Positions 8,250-17,495 are shown, numbered from the stretch's first letter. The stretch is 64,000 nt of DNA from Sinomonas cyclohexanicum (GCF_020886775.1 NZ_AP024525.1:2666001-2730000); one strand, 5' to 3'. The notes: generated from the sequence alone by a model not told the origin. Translations and numbers: made by a program.

Positions 8250-8272
8250 GCGAGTGGATGAGAACCACTCGC
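8250..8272. repeat. Inverted repeat in the znuA leader
   Basis: GCGAGTGG (8250-8257), spacer ATGAGAA, CCACTCGC (8265-8272). It sits 34 bp upstream of the preferred znuA start in a 112-bp intergenic region. It resembles a repressor operator or mRNA hairpin but not the usual Zur box. Confidence 0.5.
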
Positions 8273-8328
8273 AATACAGCAACTGTAGCGCCTCTTGCGA
8301 ACAATTCCCATTTAGGCGGGCCTTACGT

Positions 8329-9381
8329 TCAGGACCGTCGGAACCCCTGGCTCTGCGTCGCGTCGCGGATCTCGCCCACGAGCTGCTCGATCACGTCCTC
8401 GAGGAACAGGACGCCGCGAGTCGCCCCCTCCGGCCCGATCACCCGGGCAAGGTGGAAGCCGGACTTCTGCATCGTCGCGAGGGCGTCCTCGATCTCCTCG
8501 TCGAGCGAGAGGTTCGCGAGCGAGCGCACGCGGCTCTCGCCGATCGGCTTGGCCCGGTGGTCAGGGGCGATCGCGAGGACGTCCTTGAGGTGGAGATAGC
8601 CCACGAGTTCTCCCTCGTCATCGACCATCGGGAAACGCGAGTAGCCCGTGCGGGAGACTGCCTTCTCGAACTCGGCAGGCGTGGCCGTGGTCGGCAGCGC
8701 CACGAGCTCCTCGACCGGCACCATGATCGACTCGGCGGTCCGGTCCGAGAACTCGAGCGCGCCGGAGAGGAGGCCCGACTCGTCATCGACGAGCCCTCTG
8801 CGCGTCGACTCCTGGACGATGGACTGGACCTCCTCGAGGGTGAAGCTCGAGGTCACCTCGTCCTTCGGCTCGACCCGCATGAGGTGAAGCACCAGATTCG
8901 CGGAGCCGTTGAGGAAGTAGATGATCGGCTTCACGAGCCGCGCCATGCCGAGCAGCACGGGCGCAAGGAGGATGGCGGCGCGGTCCGCCGCGGAGACCGA
9001 GATGTTCTTGGGGACCATCTCGCCGAGCGTGACGTGCAGGAACGTCACGGCAGCCAGGGCCACGACGAAGCCCACGGACGCGGCGAGCTCCGCGGGCAGG
9101 CCGAGCGCATGCAGCGGATCACCGATGAGGTGGTGGATCGCGGGCTCGGCCACCTGGAGGATCAGGAGCGAGCACACGGTGATGCCGAGCTGCGCTGCGG
9201 CCAGCATGAGCGAGACGTTCTCCATGGCGTGCAGGGTGGTCTTCGCGCGGCCCGACCCCGCGTCTGCGAGAGGCTCGATCTGGCTGCGCCGCGCACTCAT
9301 GATCGCGAACTCGGCGGCGACGAAGAAGGCGTTGCCGATCAGCAGCACTACGAGCCACAGGATTCCGGCCCAGTCACCCAT
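8329..9381 (-). CDS. CNNM/CBS-domain membrane protein (HlyC/CorC family), short form
   Basis: A 350-residue protein. An N-terminal DUF21/CNNM domain (about residues 1-180) has three or four membrane segments (first at 5-26, others near 90-112 and 125-150). A cytoplasmic CBS pair follows at about residues 205-345. Members are linked to Mg or Co efflux and sometimes mislabelled hemolysins. It lacks the C-terminal CorC_HlyC domain that its upstream neighbour has, so the two are non-identical paralogs. Its ATG shares one base with the upstream stop (TGATG), indicating coupling. Confidence 0.88.
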   Translation of the reverse strand: MGDWAGILWLVVLLIGNAFFVAAEFAIMSARRSQIEPLADAGSGRAKTTLHAMENVSLMLAAAQLGITVCSLLILQVAEPAIHHLIGDPLHALGLPAELAASVGFVVALAAVTFLHVTLGEMVPKNISVSAADRAAILLAPVLLGMARLVKPIIYFLNGSANLVLHLMRVEPKDEVTSSFTLEEVQSIVQESTRRGLVDDESGLLSGALEFSDRTAESIMVPVEELVALPTTATPAEFEKAVSRTGYSRFPMVDDEGELVGYLHLKDVLAIAPDHRAKPIGESRVRSLANLSLDEEIEDALATMQKSGFHLARVIGPEGATRGVLFLEDVIEQLVGEIRDATQSQGFRRS

Positions 9382-10748
9382 CAGGCGGCCCTCCCGCCGT
9401 CGTGGCCGCCGCGGACCGTCTCCGACGCACCGCTTCCGGCCTCGGCCGCAGCGCCGCCCGACGTGGGCGGGGTGAACCGCAGCCGGTCAACGCGCCGTCC
9501 CTCCATCCGGACGACGGTCAGGGTGCCGCCGCCGATCTCGAGGGAGTCGCCGGCCAGGGCCACCCGGCCGAGGGCACTCATGACATATCCGCCCACGGTC
9601 TCATAGGCCGGGCTGTCCGCGATGCCGAGGCCGGGCACCTGCTCGGACACCTCGTCGGGGCGCATGAGGCCGGAGAAGTACCAGTCGCCGGCCGAGCTCT
9701 GCAGGACGCCGGGAGCGCGCCGGTCGTGCTCGTCCGCGACCTCCCCGACAATCTCCTCGACGAGGTCCTCGAGCGTGACGATGCCCGCGGTGCCGCCGTA
9801 CTCGTCCAGGACGACCGCGAGCTGGAGGTTGCCGCCCCGCAGCTGGGAGATGAGGTTGTCGAGATGGATCGTCTCGGGGACCTGGAGGATCTCAGTCATG
9901 ATGGCTCCGGCCGGGACCGCGGACCTCTTCTTGGCGGGCACAGCGACAGCCTTCTTCACGTGCACGACCCCGCGCACGTCGTCGGGCGACTCGCCGATCA
10001 CGGGGAAGCGTGAGTGCCCCGTCTCGCGGGCCGCCGCGATGACGGCATCCACGGGCCCGTCGACGTCGACCGTCGTGACGCGGATGCGCGGCGTCATGAC
10101 GTCCGCGGCGGTGCGCTCGGAGAAGCGCAGGGTGCGCGAGACGAAGCGCGCGGTCCCCTCGTCGAGGGTGCCCATCTCGGCCGAGCGGCGCACAAGGGAG
10201 GATAGCTCGGCGGGCGAGCGCGCGCCGGAGATCTCCTCCTTGGCCTGGATGCCCATGAGCCCGAGGATGCGGTTGGCGAACCCGTTGAAGAGGAGCACTG
10301 CCGGCTTGAACACCGCCGTGAAGACGAGTTGGGGGCGGGCGACGGCGCGTCCCACCGCGAGCGCACGGGCGATCGCGAGGTTCTTGGGGACGAGCTCGCC
10401 GAGCAGCATCGAGAGCAGCGTCGCGAGGATCATCGCGATCGTGAGCGAGATCGCGGCGGCTCCGGGAACCCCGATGGCCGCAAGTGGGGCCTCGAGGAGC
10501 CTGCCGACCGACGGCTCCATGACGAAGCCCGTCAGGAGCGTGGTCAGCGTGATGCCGAGCTGGCAGCTGGAGAGCTGTGTGGAGAGCGACTTGAGGCAGC
10601 GCAGGAGGGCGGCGGCGCCGGGCTCACCGGCATCCACGCTGCGCTGGACCGTCGCCTGATCCAGCGCGACGAGGGAGAACTCTACGGCCACGAAGAACCC
10701 GGTGCCGAGGATCAGGAGGAGGCCGACGGCCAGAAGGAGCCATTCCAT
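9381..10748 (-). CDS. CNNM/CBS-domain membrane protein with CorC_HlyC domain
   Basis: A 455-residue protein: DUF21/CNNM membrane domain (about 1-190), CBS pair (about 205-330) and a C-terminal CorC_HlyC domain (about 345-430, with PAYETVGGYVMSALG). Such pairs of adjacent paralogs are common in actinobacteria and may form a hetero-oligomeric Mg/Co transporter. The first ATG is at 10769. The ATG at 10748 is preferred because GAGGGGG precedes it and the protein then starts directly with the first membrane helix, MEWLLLAVGLLLILG. Confidence 0.88.
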   Translation of the reverse strand: MEWLLLAVGLLLILGTGFFVAVEFSLVALDQATVQRSVDAGEPGAAALLRCLKSLSTQLSSCQLGITLTTLLTGFVMEPSVGRLLEAPLAAIGVPGAAAISLTIAMILATLLSMLLGELVPKNLAIARALAVGRAVARPQLVFTAVFKPAVLLFNGFANRILGLMGIQAKEEISGARSPAELSSLVRRSAEMGTLDEGTARFVSRTLRFSERTAADVMTPRIRVTTVDVDGPVDAVIAAARETGHSRFPVIGESPDDVRGVVHVKKAVAVPAKKRSAVPAGAIMTEILQVPETIHLDNLISQLRGGNLQLAVVLDEYGGTAGIVTLEDLVEEIVGEVADEHDRRAPGVLQSSAGDWYFSGLMRPDEVSEQVPGLGIADSPAYETVGGYVMSALGRVALAGDSLEIGGGTLTVVRMEGRRVDRLRFTPPTSGGAAAEAGSGASETVRGGHDGGRAA

Positions 10749-10906
10749 GTCAGCGGGCCCCCTCGCCATGGCGAGGAAGACCGGCGCTGGGCGGCGGGGC
10801 CGGGCGCGTGGGCGTCAAGTGGGCAAGTACACGGTGTATGCCGGCTCTGTGGCCGCGGGCGCCGCTGCGGCCCCCACGACCAGGCCGGCATCTAGAGGTG
10901 CCGTCC

Positions 10907-10924
10907 ATAGTCCTTCCAGACTAT
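10907..10924. repeat. Inverted repeat in the 10749-11202 intergenic region
   Basis: ATAGTC, loop CTTCCA, GACTAT. Further on, GGCGGCCGGTC occurs twice (10937-10947 and 10949-10959), and a TAGACT -10-like hexamer lies at 11038-11043. I see no convincing gene in this roughly 450-bp interval. It probably carries the divergent promoters of the CNNM pair and of the oxoglutarate dehydrogenase. Confidence 0.35.
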
Positions 10925-11202
10925 CAGGGGCCCACCGGCGGCCGGTCGGGCGGCCGGTCCGGCGGACTGTCTGAGCGCCCGCCTGGGGGACCGTGTGACA
11001 GTCGACTCACAATCACGCGAATCCGGCCGCTCTTTACTAGACTGTGCTGTTGAGTGTGGGCTCCTGAGGTGCCCACGGGCGGTCGGCGGGTACGGCCAGC
11101 GCCCAGGAGTTGCCCGGTGGAGCACGCGGGCATCACGTCTGGGAGCGAGTGCGGAACCGCTGACCTGCGGGCCTAAGTATCGATGGAAGAGGCGTATCTC
11201 CA

Positions 11203-14200
11203 GTGCCAGAACTGCCAACGCACCGCCTGCCCGAGGAATTCGGCGGCAACGAGTGGCTTGTGGACGAGCTCTACGAGCAGTACCAGCAGAACAAGAACTC
11301 AGTCGACGCCAAGTGGTGGCCGCTGTTCGAGTCCTTCGACTCGGACAGCGGCCACACGTCCAACGGCACGGCGAAGGGGCCGGCCGTCGACACGCTGACG
11401 CGGCAGATCCCCCGGGTCCAGGCCCCGGCAGCCCAGGCGCCGGCCGCTCCCGCGGCCGCCCCCGCTCCGGCTCCCGTGGCCGCTCCGGTTCCCGCTGCTG
11501 CTCCGGCACCCGCCGCCCCTGCTCCCAGCCCGGCACCCGCCGCATCGGCCCCCAAGAAGGGGGCGGCCGGCGTCGTGCGCGACGGCGCGAAGCCGTCCAC
11601 GACCGGCCTCATCCCGGCGCAGCTGCCCAAGACCGCCAAGGACGAGACGACGGAGGAAGACGTCGTCTCGACGCTGCGCGGACCGGCCAAGGCGATCGCC
11701 ACCAATATGGTCCAGAGCCTGTCGGTCCCGACGGCCACCACGGTGCGCGCCGTGCCCGCGAAGCTGCTCATGGACCAGCGCGTCGTGATCAACAACCACC
11801 TCACCCGTGTGCGCGGCGGCAAGGTCTCCTTCACGCACCTCATCGGGTTCGCCGTGATCCGGGCGCTCAAGCTCATGCCGTCGATGAACGTCTCCTACGA
11901 CGAGGTGGACGGCAAGCCCGTCGCGATCCAGCACGCGCACGTCAACTTCGGCATCGCGATCGACCTGCCCAGGCCGGACGGCACCCGCCTGCTCGTGGTA
12001 CCGAACATCAAGAAGGCCGAGACGCTGAACTTCTCGGACTTCTGGCACACGTACGAGGACCTGGTCAAGCGCGCCCGCGACGGCAAGCTCACCGCGGATG
12101 ACTACGCAGGCACCACCGTGTCGCTGACCAATCCGGGCGGCATCGGCACCGTGCACTCGGTCCCCCGCCTCTCCAAGGGCCAGGCCGCGATCATCGGCGT
12201 GGGCGCCCTCGAGTACCCCGCGGAGTTCCAGGGCGCGTCCGAGAAGATCCTCGCCCTCCAGGCCGTCGGCAAGATCATCACGCTCACCTCGACCTACGAC
12301 CACCGCGTCATCCAGGGCGCCGGCTCGGGCGAGTTCCTGCGGATCGTCCACCAGCTGCTCCTGGGCGAGCAGGGCTTCTACGACGAGATCTTCGAGTCCC
12401 TGCGCATCCCCTACGAGCCGGTGCGCTGGAGCCCGGACCTCCAGGTCAACCCTGAGGACGCCATCAACAAGGTGGCCCGGATCCAGCAGCTCATCCACGC
12501 GTTCCGTGTGCGCGGGCACCTCATGGCCGACACGAACCCGCTCGAGTACGTCCAGCGCCGTCACCCTGACCTCGATGTGCTCACCTACGGCCTCACCCTC
12601 TGGGACCTCGACCGCGAGTGGCCCACGGGCGGGTTCGGCGGCAAGCCGAAGATGAAGTTCCGCGACATCCTCGGCGTGCTCCGCGACGCGTACTGCCGCA
12701 CGACCGGCATCGAGTACATGCACCTCCAGGAGCCCGCCGAGCGCAAGTGGTTCCAGGACGAGCTCGAGCACCCGTACAAGAAGCCGAGCCGCGAAGAGCA
12801 GCTGCGTATCGTGTCCCGGCTCAACGCGGCCGAGGCGTTCGAGACGTTCCTGCAGACCAAGTTCGTGGGCCAGAAGCGCTTCTCCCTCGAGGGCGGCGAG
12901 TCCCTCATCCCGCTCCTCGACGCGACGCTGTCCGAGGCCGCCGAGGATGGGCTCGACGAGGTCGGCATCGGCATGGCCCACCGCGGCCGCCTCAACGTCC
13001 TGACGAACATCGCCGGAAAGACGTACGCGCAGGTGTTCCGCGAGTTCGAGGGCACCCAGGATCCCAAGAGCGTGCAGGGCTCCGGCGACGTCAAGTACCA
13101 CCTCGGCACCGAGGGCACCTTCACCGCGGAGAACGGCAAGCAGACCAAGGTCTACCTCGCCGCGAACCCGTCGCACCTCGAGGCGGTGGACTCGGTCCTC
13201 GAGGGTATCGTCCGCGCCAAGCAGGACCGGCTCGACCAGGGCGAGGCCTTCCCGGTGCTGCCGATCCTCGTGCACGGCGACGCCGCCTTCGCGGGCCAGG
13301 GCGTCGTGGCGGAGACGCTCAACCTCTCCCAGCTGCGCGGCTACCGCACGGGCGGCACGATCCACATCGTGGTGAACAACCAGGTGGGCTTCACGACGTC
13401 GCCGTCGGCCTCCCGCTCGTCGGTGTACTCGACGGACGTGGCCAAGATGGTCCAGGCGCCGATCTTCCACGTCAACGGGGACGACCCCGAGGCCGTGGTC
13501 CGCGTTGCCCAGATGGCGTACCGGTTCCGCCAGCGGTTCCACAAGGACGTCGTCGTCGACCTCGTCTGCTACCGCCGGCGCGGCCACAACGAGGGCGACG
13601 ACCCGTCGATGACCCAGCCGATGATGTACAACCTCATCGAGGCGAAGCGCTCGGTCCGCAAGCTCTACACCGAGAGCCTGATCGGCCGCGGCGACATCAC
13701 CCAGGACGAGGCGGAGCAGCTGCTGCGCGACTACCAGGAGCGCCTCGAGCGCGTCTTCGCCGAGACCCACGCGGCGCAGACCTCGCCGATCCCGATCATC
13801 ACGGCGGATGCGAAGGCGGTGTCGGACCTCGAGCGCCCGCTCGCGCAGCAGCGCGACGACGCGGCGGGGATCCAGCGGCCCAGCGCGATCAGCGCCGAGC
13901 TGCTCGCCCGCATCGGCAAGGCCCACATCGACGTCCCCGAGGGCTTCACGGTCCACCCGAAGCTCAAGCAGCTCCTTGAGCGCCGCGAGACCATGTCCCG
14001 CGAGGGCGGCATCGACTGGGGCTTCGGCGAGATCGCTGCGCTCGGCTCGCTCATCTCCGAGGGCGTCCCGGTGCGCCTTGCAGGCCAGGACTCTCGCCGA
14101 GGTACGTTCGTGCAGCGCCACGCGGTGTTCCATGACCGGCAGAACGGCAACGAGTGGACGCCGCTCGCGAACCTCGCCGAGGGCGAGGGGAAGCTGTCGA

Positions 14201-15030
14201 TCTACGACTCCTCGCTCTCCGAGTACGCCGCGCTCGGCTTCGAGTACGGCTACTCCGTCGAGCGGCCGGACGCCCTTGTGGCGTGGGAGGCCCAGTTCGG
14301 CGACTTCGTCAACGGCGCGCAGACCGTCATCGACGAGTTCATCTCCTCCGCCGAGCAGAAGTGGGGCCAGCGCAGCTCGCTCGTCATGCTCCTGCCGCAC
14401 GGCTACGAGGGCCAGGGCCCGGACCACTCCTCCGCCCGCATCGAGCGGTTCCTGCAGCTGTGCGCCGAGGACAACATGATCGTGGCCCAGCCGAGCACGC
14501 CCGCATCGCACTTCCACCTGCTCCGGCGTCAGGCGTACAACCGCCCGCGCAAGCCGCTCATCGTCTTCACCCCGAAGCAGCTGCTGCGCCTCAAGGCGGC
14601 GGCCTCCGCCGTCACGGACTTCACCTCGGGCGCCTTCCGCCCGGTGATCGGCGAGCACGAGCAGCTCGATGCCAATGCGGTCACCCGCGTGGTCCTCGTC
14701 TCCGGACGCCTGTACTACGACCTGCTGTCCGCGCGCACCAAGGACAAGGACACGACGACCGCGATTGTGCGCGTCGAGCAGCTGTACCCGCTGCCCGAGG
14801 CCGAGATCAAGGCCGAGCTCGCCAAGTACCCGAACGCCGAGGTGGTCTGGGCACAGGACGAGCCCGCCAACCAGGGCCCGTGGCCGTACATGGCGGTCTC
14901 GCTCGCCCCGACGCTCGACAAGCGCCTGCAGCTCGTCTCGCGGGCGGCCTCGGCCGCCACGAGCGCCGGGTCGATGAAGCGCCACACGGCGGAGGAGAAC
15001 GTCCTCGTCCACGAGGTGTTCGACCACTAG
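11203..15030 (+). CDS. odhA: Multifunctional 2-oxoglutarate decarboxylase/dehydrogenase E1-E2 fusion
   Basis: A 1275-residue actinobacterial E1o-E2o fusion (KGD/OdhA type) feeding the TCA cycle. The N-terminal E1 helix (about residues 5-35) is followed by an Ala/Pro linker (70-125) with no lipoyl domain. Next come the acyltransferase core with DHRVIQGAGSGEF near residue 366, then the ThDP-dependent E1 domain from about 400 to the end, including the ThDP/Mg loop HGDAAFAGQG near 692. Succinyl transfer should depend on lipoyl groups of another complex. The start is GTG after a purine-rich GGAAGAGG; an N-terminus shorter by a few residues is possible. A strong terminator follows. Confidence 0.97.
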   Translation: MPELPTHRLPEEFGGNEWLVDELYEQYQQNKNSVDAKWWPLFESFDSDSGHTSNGTAKGPAVDTLTRQIPRVQAPAAQAPAAPAAAPAPAPVAAPVPAAAPAPAAPAPSPAPAASAPKKGAAGVVRDGAKPSTTGLIPAQLPKTAKDETTEEDVVSTLRGPAKAIATNMVQSLSVPTATTVRAVPAKLLMDQRVVINNHLTRVRGGKVSFTHLIGFAVIRALKLMPSMNVSYDEVDGKPVAIQHAHVNFGIAIDLPRPDGTRLLVVPNIKKAETLNFSDFWHTYEDLVKRARDGKLTADDYAGTTVSLTNPGGIGTVHSVPRLSKGQAAIIGVGALEYPAEFQGASEKILALQAVGKIITLTSTYDHRVIQGAGSGEFLRIVHQLLLGEQGFYDEIFESLRIPYEPVRWSPDLQVNPEDAINKVARIQQLIHAFRVRGHLMADTNPLEYVQRRHPDLDVLTYGLTLWDLDREWPTGGFGGKPKMKFRDILGVLRDAYCRTTGIEYMHLQEPAERKWFQDELEHPYKKPSREEQLRIVSRLNAAEAFETFLQTKFVGQKRFSLEGGESLIPLLDATLSEAAEDGLDEVGIGMAHRGRLNVLTNIAGKTYAQVFREFEGTQDPKSVQGSGDVKYHLGTEGTFTAENGKQTKVYLAANPSHLEAVDSVLEGIVRAKQDRLDQGEAFPVLPILVHGDAAFAGQGVVAETLNLSQLRGYRTGGTIHIVVNNQVGFTTSPSASRSSVYSTDVAKMVQAPIFHVNGDDPEAVVRVAQMAYRFRQRFHKDVVVDLVCYRRRGHNEGDDPSMTQPMMYNLIEAKRSVRKLYTESLIGRGDITQDEAEQLLRDYQERLERVFAETHAAQTSPIPIITADAKAVSDLERPLAQQRDDAAGIQRPSAISAELLARIGKAHIDVPEGFTVHPKLKQLLERRETMSREGGIDWGFGEIAALGSLISEGVPVRLAGQDSRRGTFVQRHAVFHDRQNGNEWTPLANLAEGEGKLSIYDSSLSEYAALGFEYGYSVERPDALVAWEAQFGDFVNGAQTVIDEFISSAEQKWGQRSSLVMLLPHGYEGQGPDHSSARIERFLQLCAEDNMIVAQPSTPASHFHLLRRQAYNRPRKPLIVFTPKQLLRLKAAASAVTDFTSGAFRPVIGEHEQLDANAVTRVVLVSGRLYYDLLSARTKDKDTTTAIVRVEQLYPLPEAEIKAELAKYPNAEVVWAQDEPANQGPWPYMAVSLAPTLDKRLQLVSRAASAATSAGSMKRHTAEENVLVHEVFDH

Positions 15031-15077
15031 CGCGCCCGCGCACGGCGCAGCGCACGCCCTCGGCGGGGCGCACGACG

Positions 15078-15107
15078 GCGGCCGGTCCCCTTGCGGGGGC
15101 CGGCCGC
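15078..15107 (+). terminator. Terminator of odhA
   Basis: GCGGCCGGTCCCC, loop TTGC, then GGGGGCCGGCCGC: a 13-bp stem with one G-T wobble, 48 bp after the odhA stop. No clear U-run follows. Confidence 0.6.
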
Positions 15108-15231
15108 GGTCGTCTGTGCCCGCCGCGGCAGCTGCGCCAGGGTGGCCTCCACCGTCGAGGGGGCGTGCTTCGCTAGACTCGGAAGCCGAGGGCAGGGGCC
15201 GGCGGGGCCGGCGAGACGGACGGGAGTGTGG

Positions 15232-15834
15232 ATGGCCCACGAGAGGAAGCTGCGGATTGCCGCGGTCGGCGACGAGCTGCTGGCGGGCGTCGGAGATCCG
15301 CGGGCGCTCGGCTGGCTGGGCCGGGTACTGGCCCGGACACCGCGGGAGGAGCTGGTCCTCGAGTCCTATGTGCTCGCGGCGCCGCAGGAGGGCACGGAGT
15401 CGCTGGCCGCGCGCTGGGAGGGCGAGGCCATGCGCCGCTTCGGCGACGGGTACGAGAACCGGCTCGTGGTCGGCCTCTCGGGCCGGGACATCGAGTTCGG
15501 CCTCTCCCCTGCGCGCAGCCGCCTCAACGTGGCCAACATCCTGGACTCGGCCCAGCAGAACAGCTGCGAGGTCTTCGTGGTCGGGCCGCCGCCCACGCTC
15601 GACCCGGTCCAGAACCGCCGCCTGGCCGAGCTGAACACTGCCTTCGCCGACGTCACGACTCGGCGCAACTACTACTACGTCGACACCTTCTCCCCGCTGC
15701 TCAACCACGAGCAGTGGCGCGGGGACCTCGCCTCGAACGCAGGCGCCGCGGGCCAGGCGGGCTACGGGCTGATCGCGTGGCTCGTGCTGCACCGCGGCTG
15801 GTTCCCCTGGCTGCGGCTGCCGCAGCCGCAATAG
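15232..15834 (+). CDS. SGNH/GDSL-like hydrolase, catalytic completeness doubtful
   Basis: A 200-residue cytoplasmic protein with SGNH fold motifs: block I AVGDELLAG (residues 10-18, a GDEL variant), a block II/III-like VVGLSGRD and NVANI, and VVGPPPTLDP. The usual block V DxxH is not evident: near the C-terminus the chain reads SNAGAAGQAGYGLIA where active relatives normally have D-G-x-H before AGY. It may therefore be inactive or use another residue. The ATG at 15232 is preferred after GGGAG. A TAGACT hexamer at 15174-15179 could be its -10. Confidence 0.75.
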   Translation: MAHERKLRIAAVGDELLAGVGDPRALGWLGRVLARTPREELVLESYVLAAPQEGTESLAARWEGEAMRRFGDGYENRLVVGLSGRDIEFGLSPARSRLNVANILDSAQQNSCEVFVVGPPPTLDPVQNRRLAELNTAFADVTTRRNYYYVDTFSPLLNHEQWRGDLASNAGAAGQAGYGLIAWLVLHRGWFPWLRLPQPQ

Positions 15835-15852
15835 AGTCCGGGAACGCTCGAG

Positions 15853-15877
15853 GGGCCACGGCGATTTGCCGTGGCCC
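15853..15877 (+). terminator. Terminator after the SGNH gene
   Basis: GGGCCACGGC, loop GATTT, GCCGTGGCCC: a perfect 10-bp stem 19 bp after the stop, followed by TTGCTTC. Confidence 0.7.
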
Positions 15878-15932
15878 TTGCTTCAGTCCAAGACACGATA
15901 TATCTTGTTGCTCAGAACGCGATATATCGCGT
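15878..15932 (+). promoter_or_regulatory. Promoter with PadR-type operators for the DUF4097-padR operon
   Basis: A possible -35 TTGCTT (15878-15883) and -10 TATCTT (15901-15906) are 17 bp apart. A 16-bp perfect palindrome ACGCGATATATCGCGT lies at 15917-15932. A related imperfect copy, CACGATATATCTTG at 15894-15907, overlaps the -10. AT-rich sites with central ATAT are typical PadR operators, so autoregulation by the downstream padR gene is likely. Confidence 0.6.
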
Positions 15933-15951
15933 CATACCGCAGGAGGAGACT

Positions 15952-16779
15952 ATGGAACCGGAGATCTGGTCAGTGACCGGGCCGCAGACCATTGACATCG
16001 AGGCGGTGTCCTCGCTGCGAGCCGGCATCGTCCGGGGCAGGCTCGACGTGATCGTCCACGACGCCCCGGGCGCCCGCGTCGAGATCTCGGAGGTGCGGGG
16101 CGAACCCGTGACCGTGACCCTGGCCGACGGCCGCCTCGACGTGCGCCACCGCGAGGAGGGCCCGCAGGGCTGGCTCAAGAGCTTCCTGGACACCGTGGCG
16201 GGGAACAGCCAGAACTACGCGGTCGTGAGCATTGCCGTCCCCCGTGGGACGATGGTCGAGCTCGCGACCGTGTCCGGGGAGGGCTTCGTCTCAGGCACCG
16301 GGCCCCTGACCCGGCTCAACACCGTGTCGGGGTCCCTGCTCGCCGACGGCACCGACGGCGAGCTGCACCTCAACACCGTGTCGGGGGACATCATTGCCCG
16401 AGGGCACGCGGGGACCCTGACCGCCAAGACGGTCTCCGGTGAGGTCACCGCCTCCGGCGCCCTCGACGACGTCCGCGCGACCTCGGTCTCCGGGGACGTC
16501 TCGATCGACATCTCCGGCCGCTGCCGCACGCTGGCCGCGACCATGGTGAGCGGGGACCTCACGGTCCGCATCCCGCAGGACGTCGGCGTGGACCTCGCCG
16601 CGACGATGGCCAGCGGCCGGGTCGTCGTGGACGACGAGCGCTTCCGCGCCACGGCCGGCAAGGTCAACGCCGAGCTCGGCCCGAAGGACGGCCGCATGAC
16701 CCTGCGGGCCAAGGCCGTCTCCGGCGACATCTCGGTGGTCCACGCTCCAGCCGCGGCCCCTGCGGAGGGCGAGCACTGA
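15952..16779 (+). CDS. DUF4097 beta-strand repeat protein
   Basis: A 275-residue protein of short repeated beta units, many containing TVSG or VSGDI (for example NTVSGSLL, NTVSGDIIARG, TSVSGDVSIDISG). This is the DUF4097/adhesin-like fold seen with bactofilin-like or anti-sigma partners. It has no signal peptide or membrane segment, so it is probably cytoplasmic. An upstream in-frame ATG at 15871 lies inside the preceding terminator and is unlikely. The start at 15952 has a strong AGGAGGAG. The stop overlaps the padR ATG (TGATG). Function unknown; the PadR partner suggests stress- or drug-responsive expression. Confidence 0.85.
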   Translation: MEPEIWSVTGPQTIDIEAVSSLRAGIVRGRLDVIVHDAPGARVEISEVRGEPVTVTLADGRLDVRHREEGPQGWLKSFLDTVAGNSQNYAVVSIAVPRGTMVELATVSGEGFVSGTGPLTRLNTVSGSLLADGTDGELHLNTVSGDIIARGHAGTLTAKTVSGEVTASGALDDVRATSVSGDVSIDISGRCRTLAATMVSGDLTVRIPQDVGVDLAATMASGRVVVDDERFRATAGKVNAELGPKDGRMTLRAKAVSGDISVVHAPAAAPAEGEH

Positions 16780-17495
16780 TGGTCCCCCCGGTCTTCGCCC
16801 ACGGTGCCCTGCGCCTGTACCTGCTGGCGCTGCTCGAGGACGGCCCCAAGCACGGATATGAGCTCATCAAGGCCCTGAGCGACCGGTTCGGCGGCACCTA
16901 CTCCCCCAGCGCCGGCACGGTGTACCCGCGGCTCGGCAAGCTCGAGGAGGAGGGCCTCGTGGCCACGGTGCAGGAGGGACGCCGCACCGTCTACTCGATC
17001 ACCGACGCCGGGCGCGCCGAAGTGGCCGAGAGGCGCGGCGAGCTCGCCGACGTCGAGCAGGACATCTCGGCCTCGGTGCGTCGCCTCGCCGACACCCTGC
17101 GGGACGAGCTGCGGGCCAGCATGCGCGGCCTGCGGGCCGATCTCGCGGCGACCGCCGAGACGGCGCGGCAGGCCGCCAAGCAGGCCAGCAGGCAGGCGCC
17201 CGGAGCGGGCCAGGGCCGCGCGCCGTCCTCCCCGTCGGGCGCGCACGACGGCGGGGGCGCACCGGCGGCGGGCGCCGGACCATCGGCGGGCAGCGCCACC
17301 GGGAGGGCCGAAACGCTCCGAGACAATCGCGGGCCCCTGGCCGAGGCAGAGATGCTCATCCGCGACTTCCGGGACGACATGAGGATCGAGCTGCGCTCCT
17401 ACGCGGCGACGCATGCCGTCACGGACGTGGCGCTCGCCGCGCTCCGCGAGGCGCTCGACGCGACGCGGACGGCCATCCGCCGCGCACTGCGCTAG
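16779..17495 (+). CDS. PadR family transcriptional regulator
   Basis: A 238-residue regulator. The PadR winged helix occupies residues 8-80 (LALLEDGPKHGYELIKAL, then SAGTVYPRLGKLEEEGLV and the wing around RRTVYSIT). A helical region (80-125) is followed by an Ala/Gly/Pro/Ser-rich linker (about 128-175) and a C-terminal helical segment. The family commonly represses its own operon and is released by ligand. It is coupled to the DUF4097 gene by a 1-bp overlap, and the palindromes at 15894-15932 are its probable operators. The long disordered linker is unusual for PadR. Confidence 0.92.
   Translation: MVPPVFAHGALRLYLLALLEDGPKHGYELIKALSDRFGGTYSPSAGTVYPRLGKLEEEGLVATVQEGRRTVYSITDAGRAEVAERRGELADVEQDISASVRRLADTLRDELRASMRGLRADLAATAETARQAAKQASRQAPGAGQGRAPSSPSGAHDGGGAPAAGAGPSAGSATGRAETLRDNRGPLAEAEMLIRDFRDDMRIELRSYAATHAVTDVALAALREALDATRTAIRRALR

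Noticed and set aside
11299-15831. 1510-codon open frame on the minus strand opposite odhA
   Set aside because: It is a GC-driven shadow of odhA and the SGNH gene: the odhA product on the plus strand is a complete recognisable enzyme, and the antisense product is a low-complexity Arg/Gly/Val/Leu-rich chain without domains.
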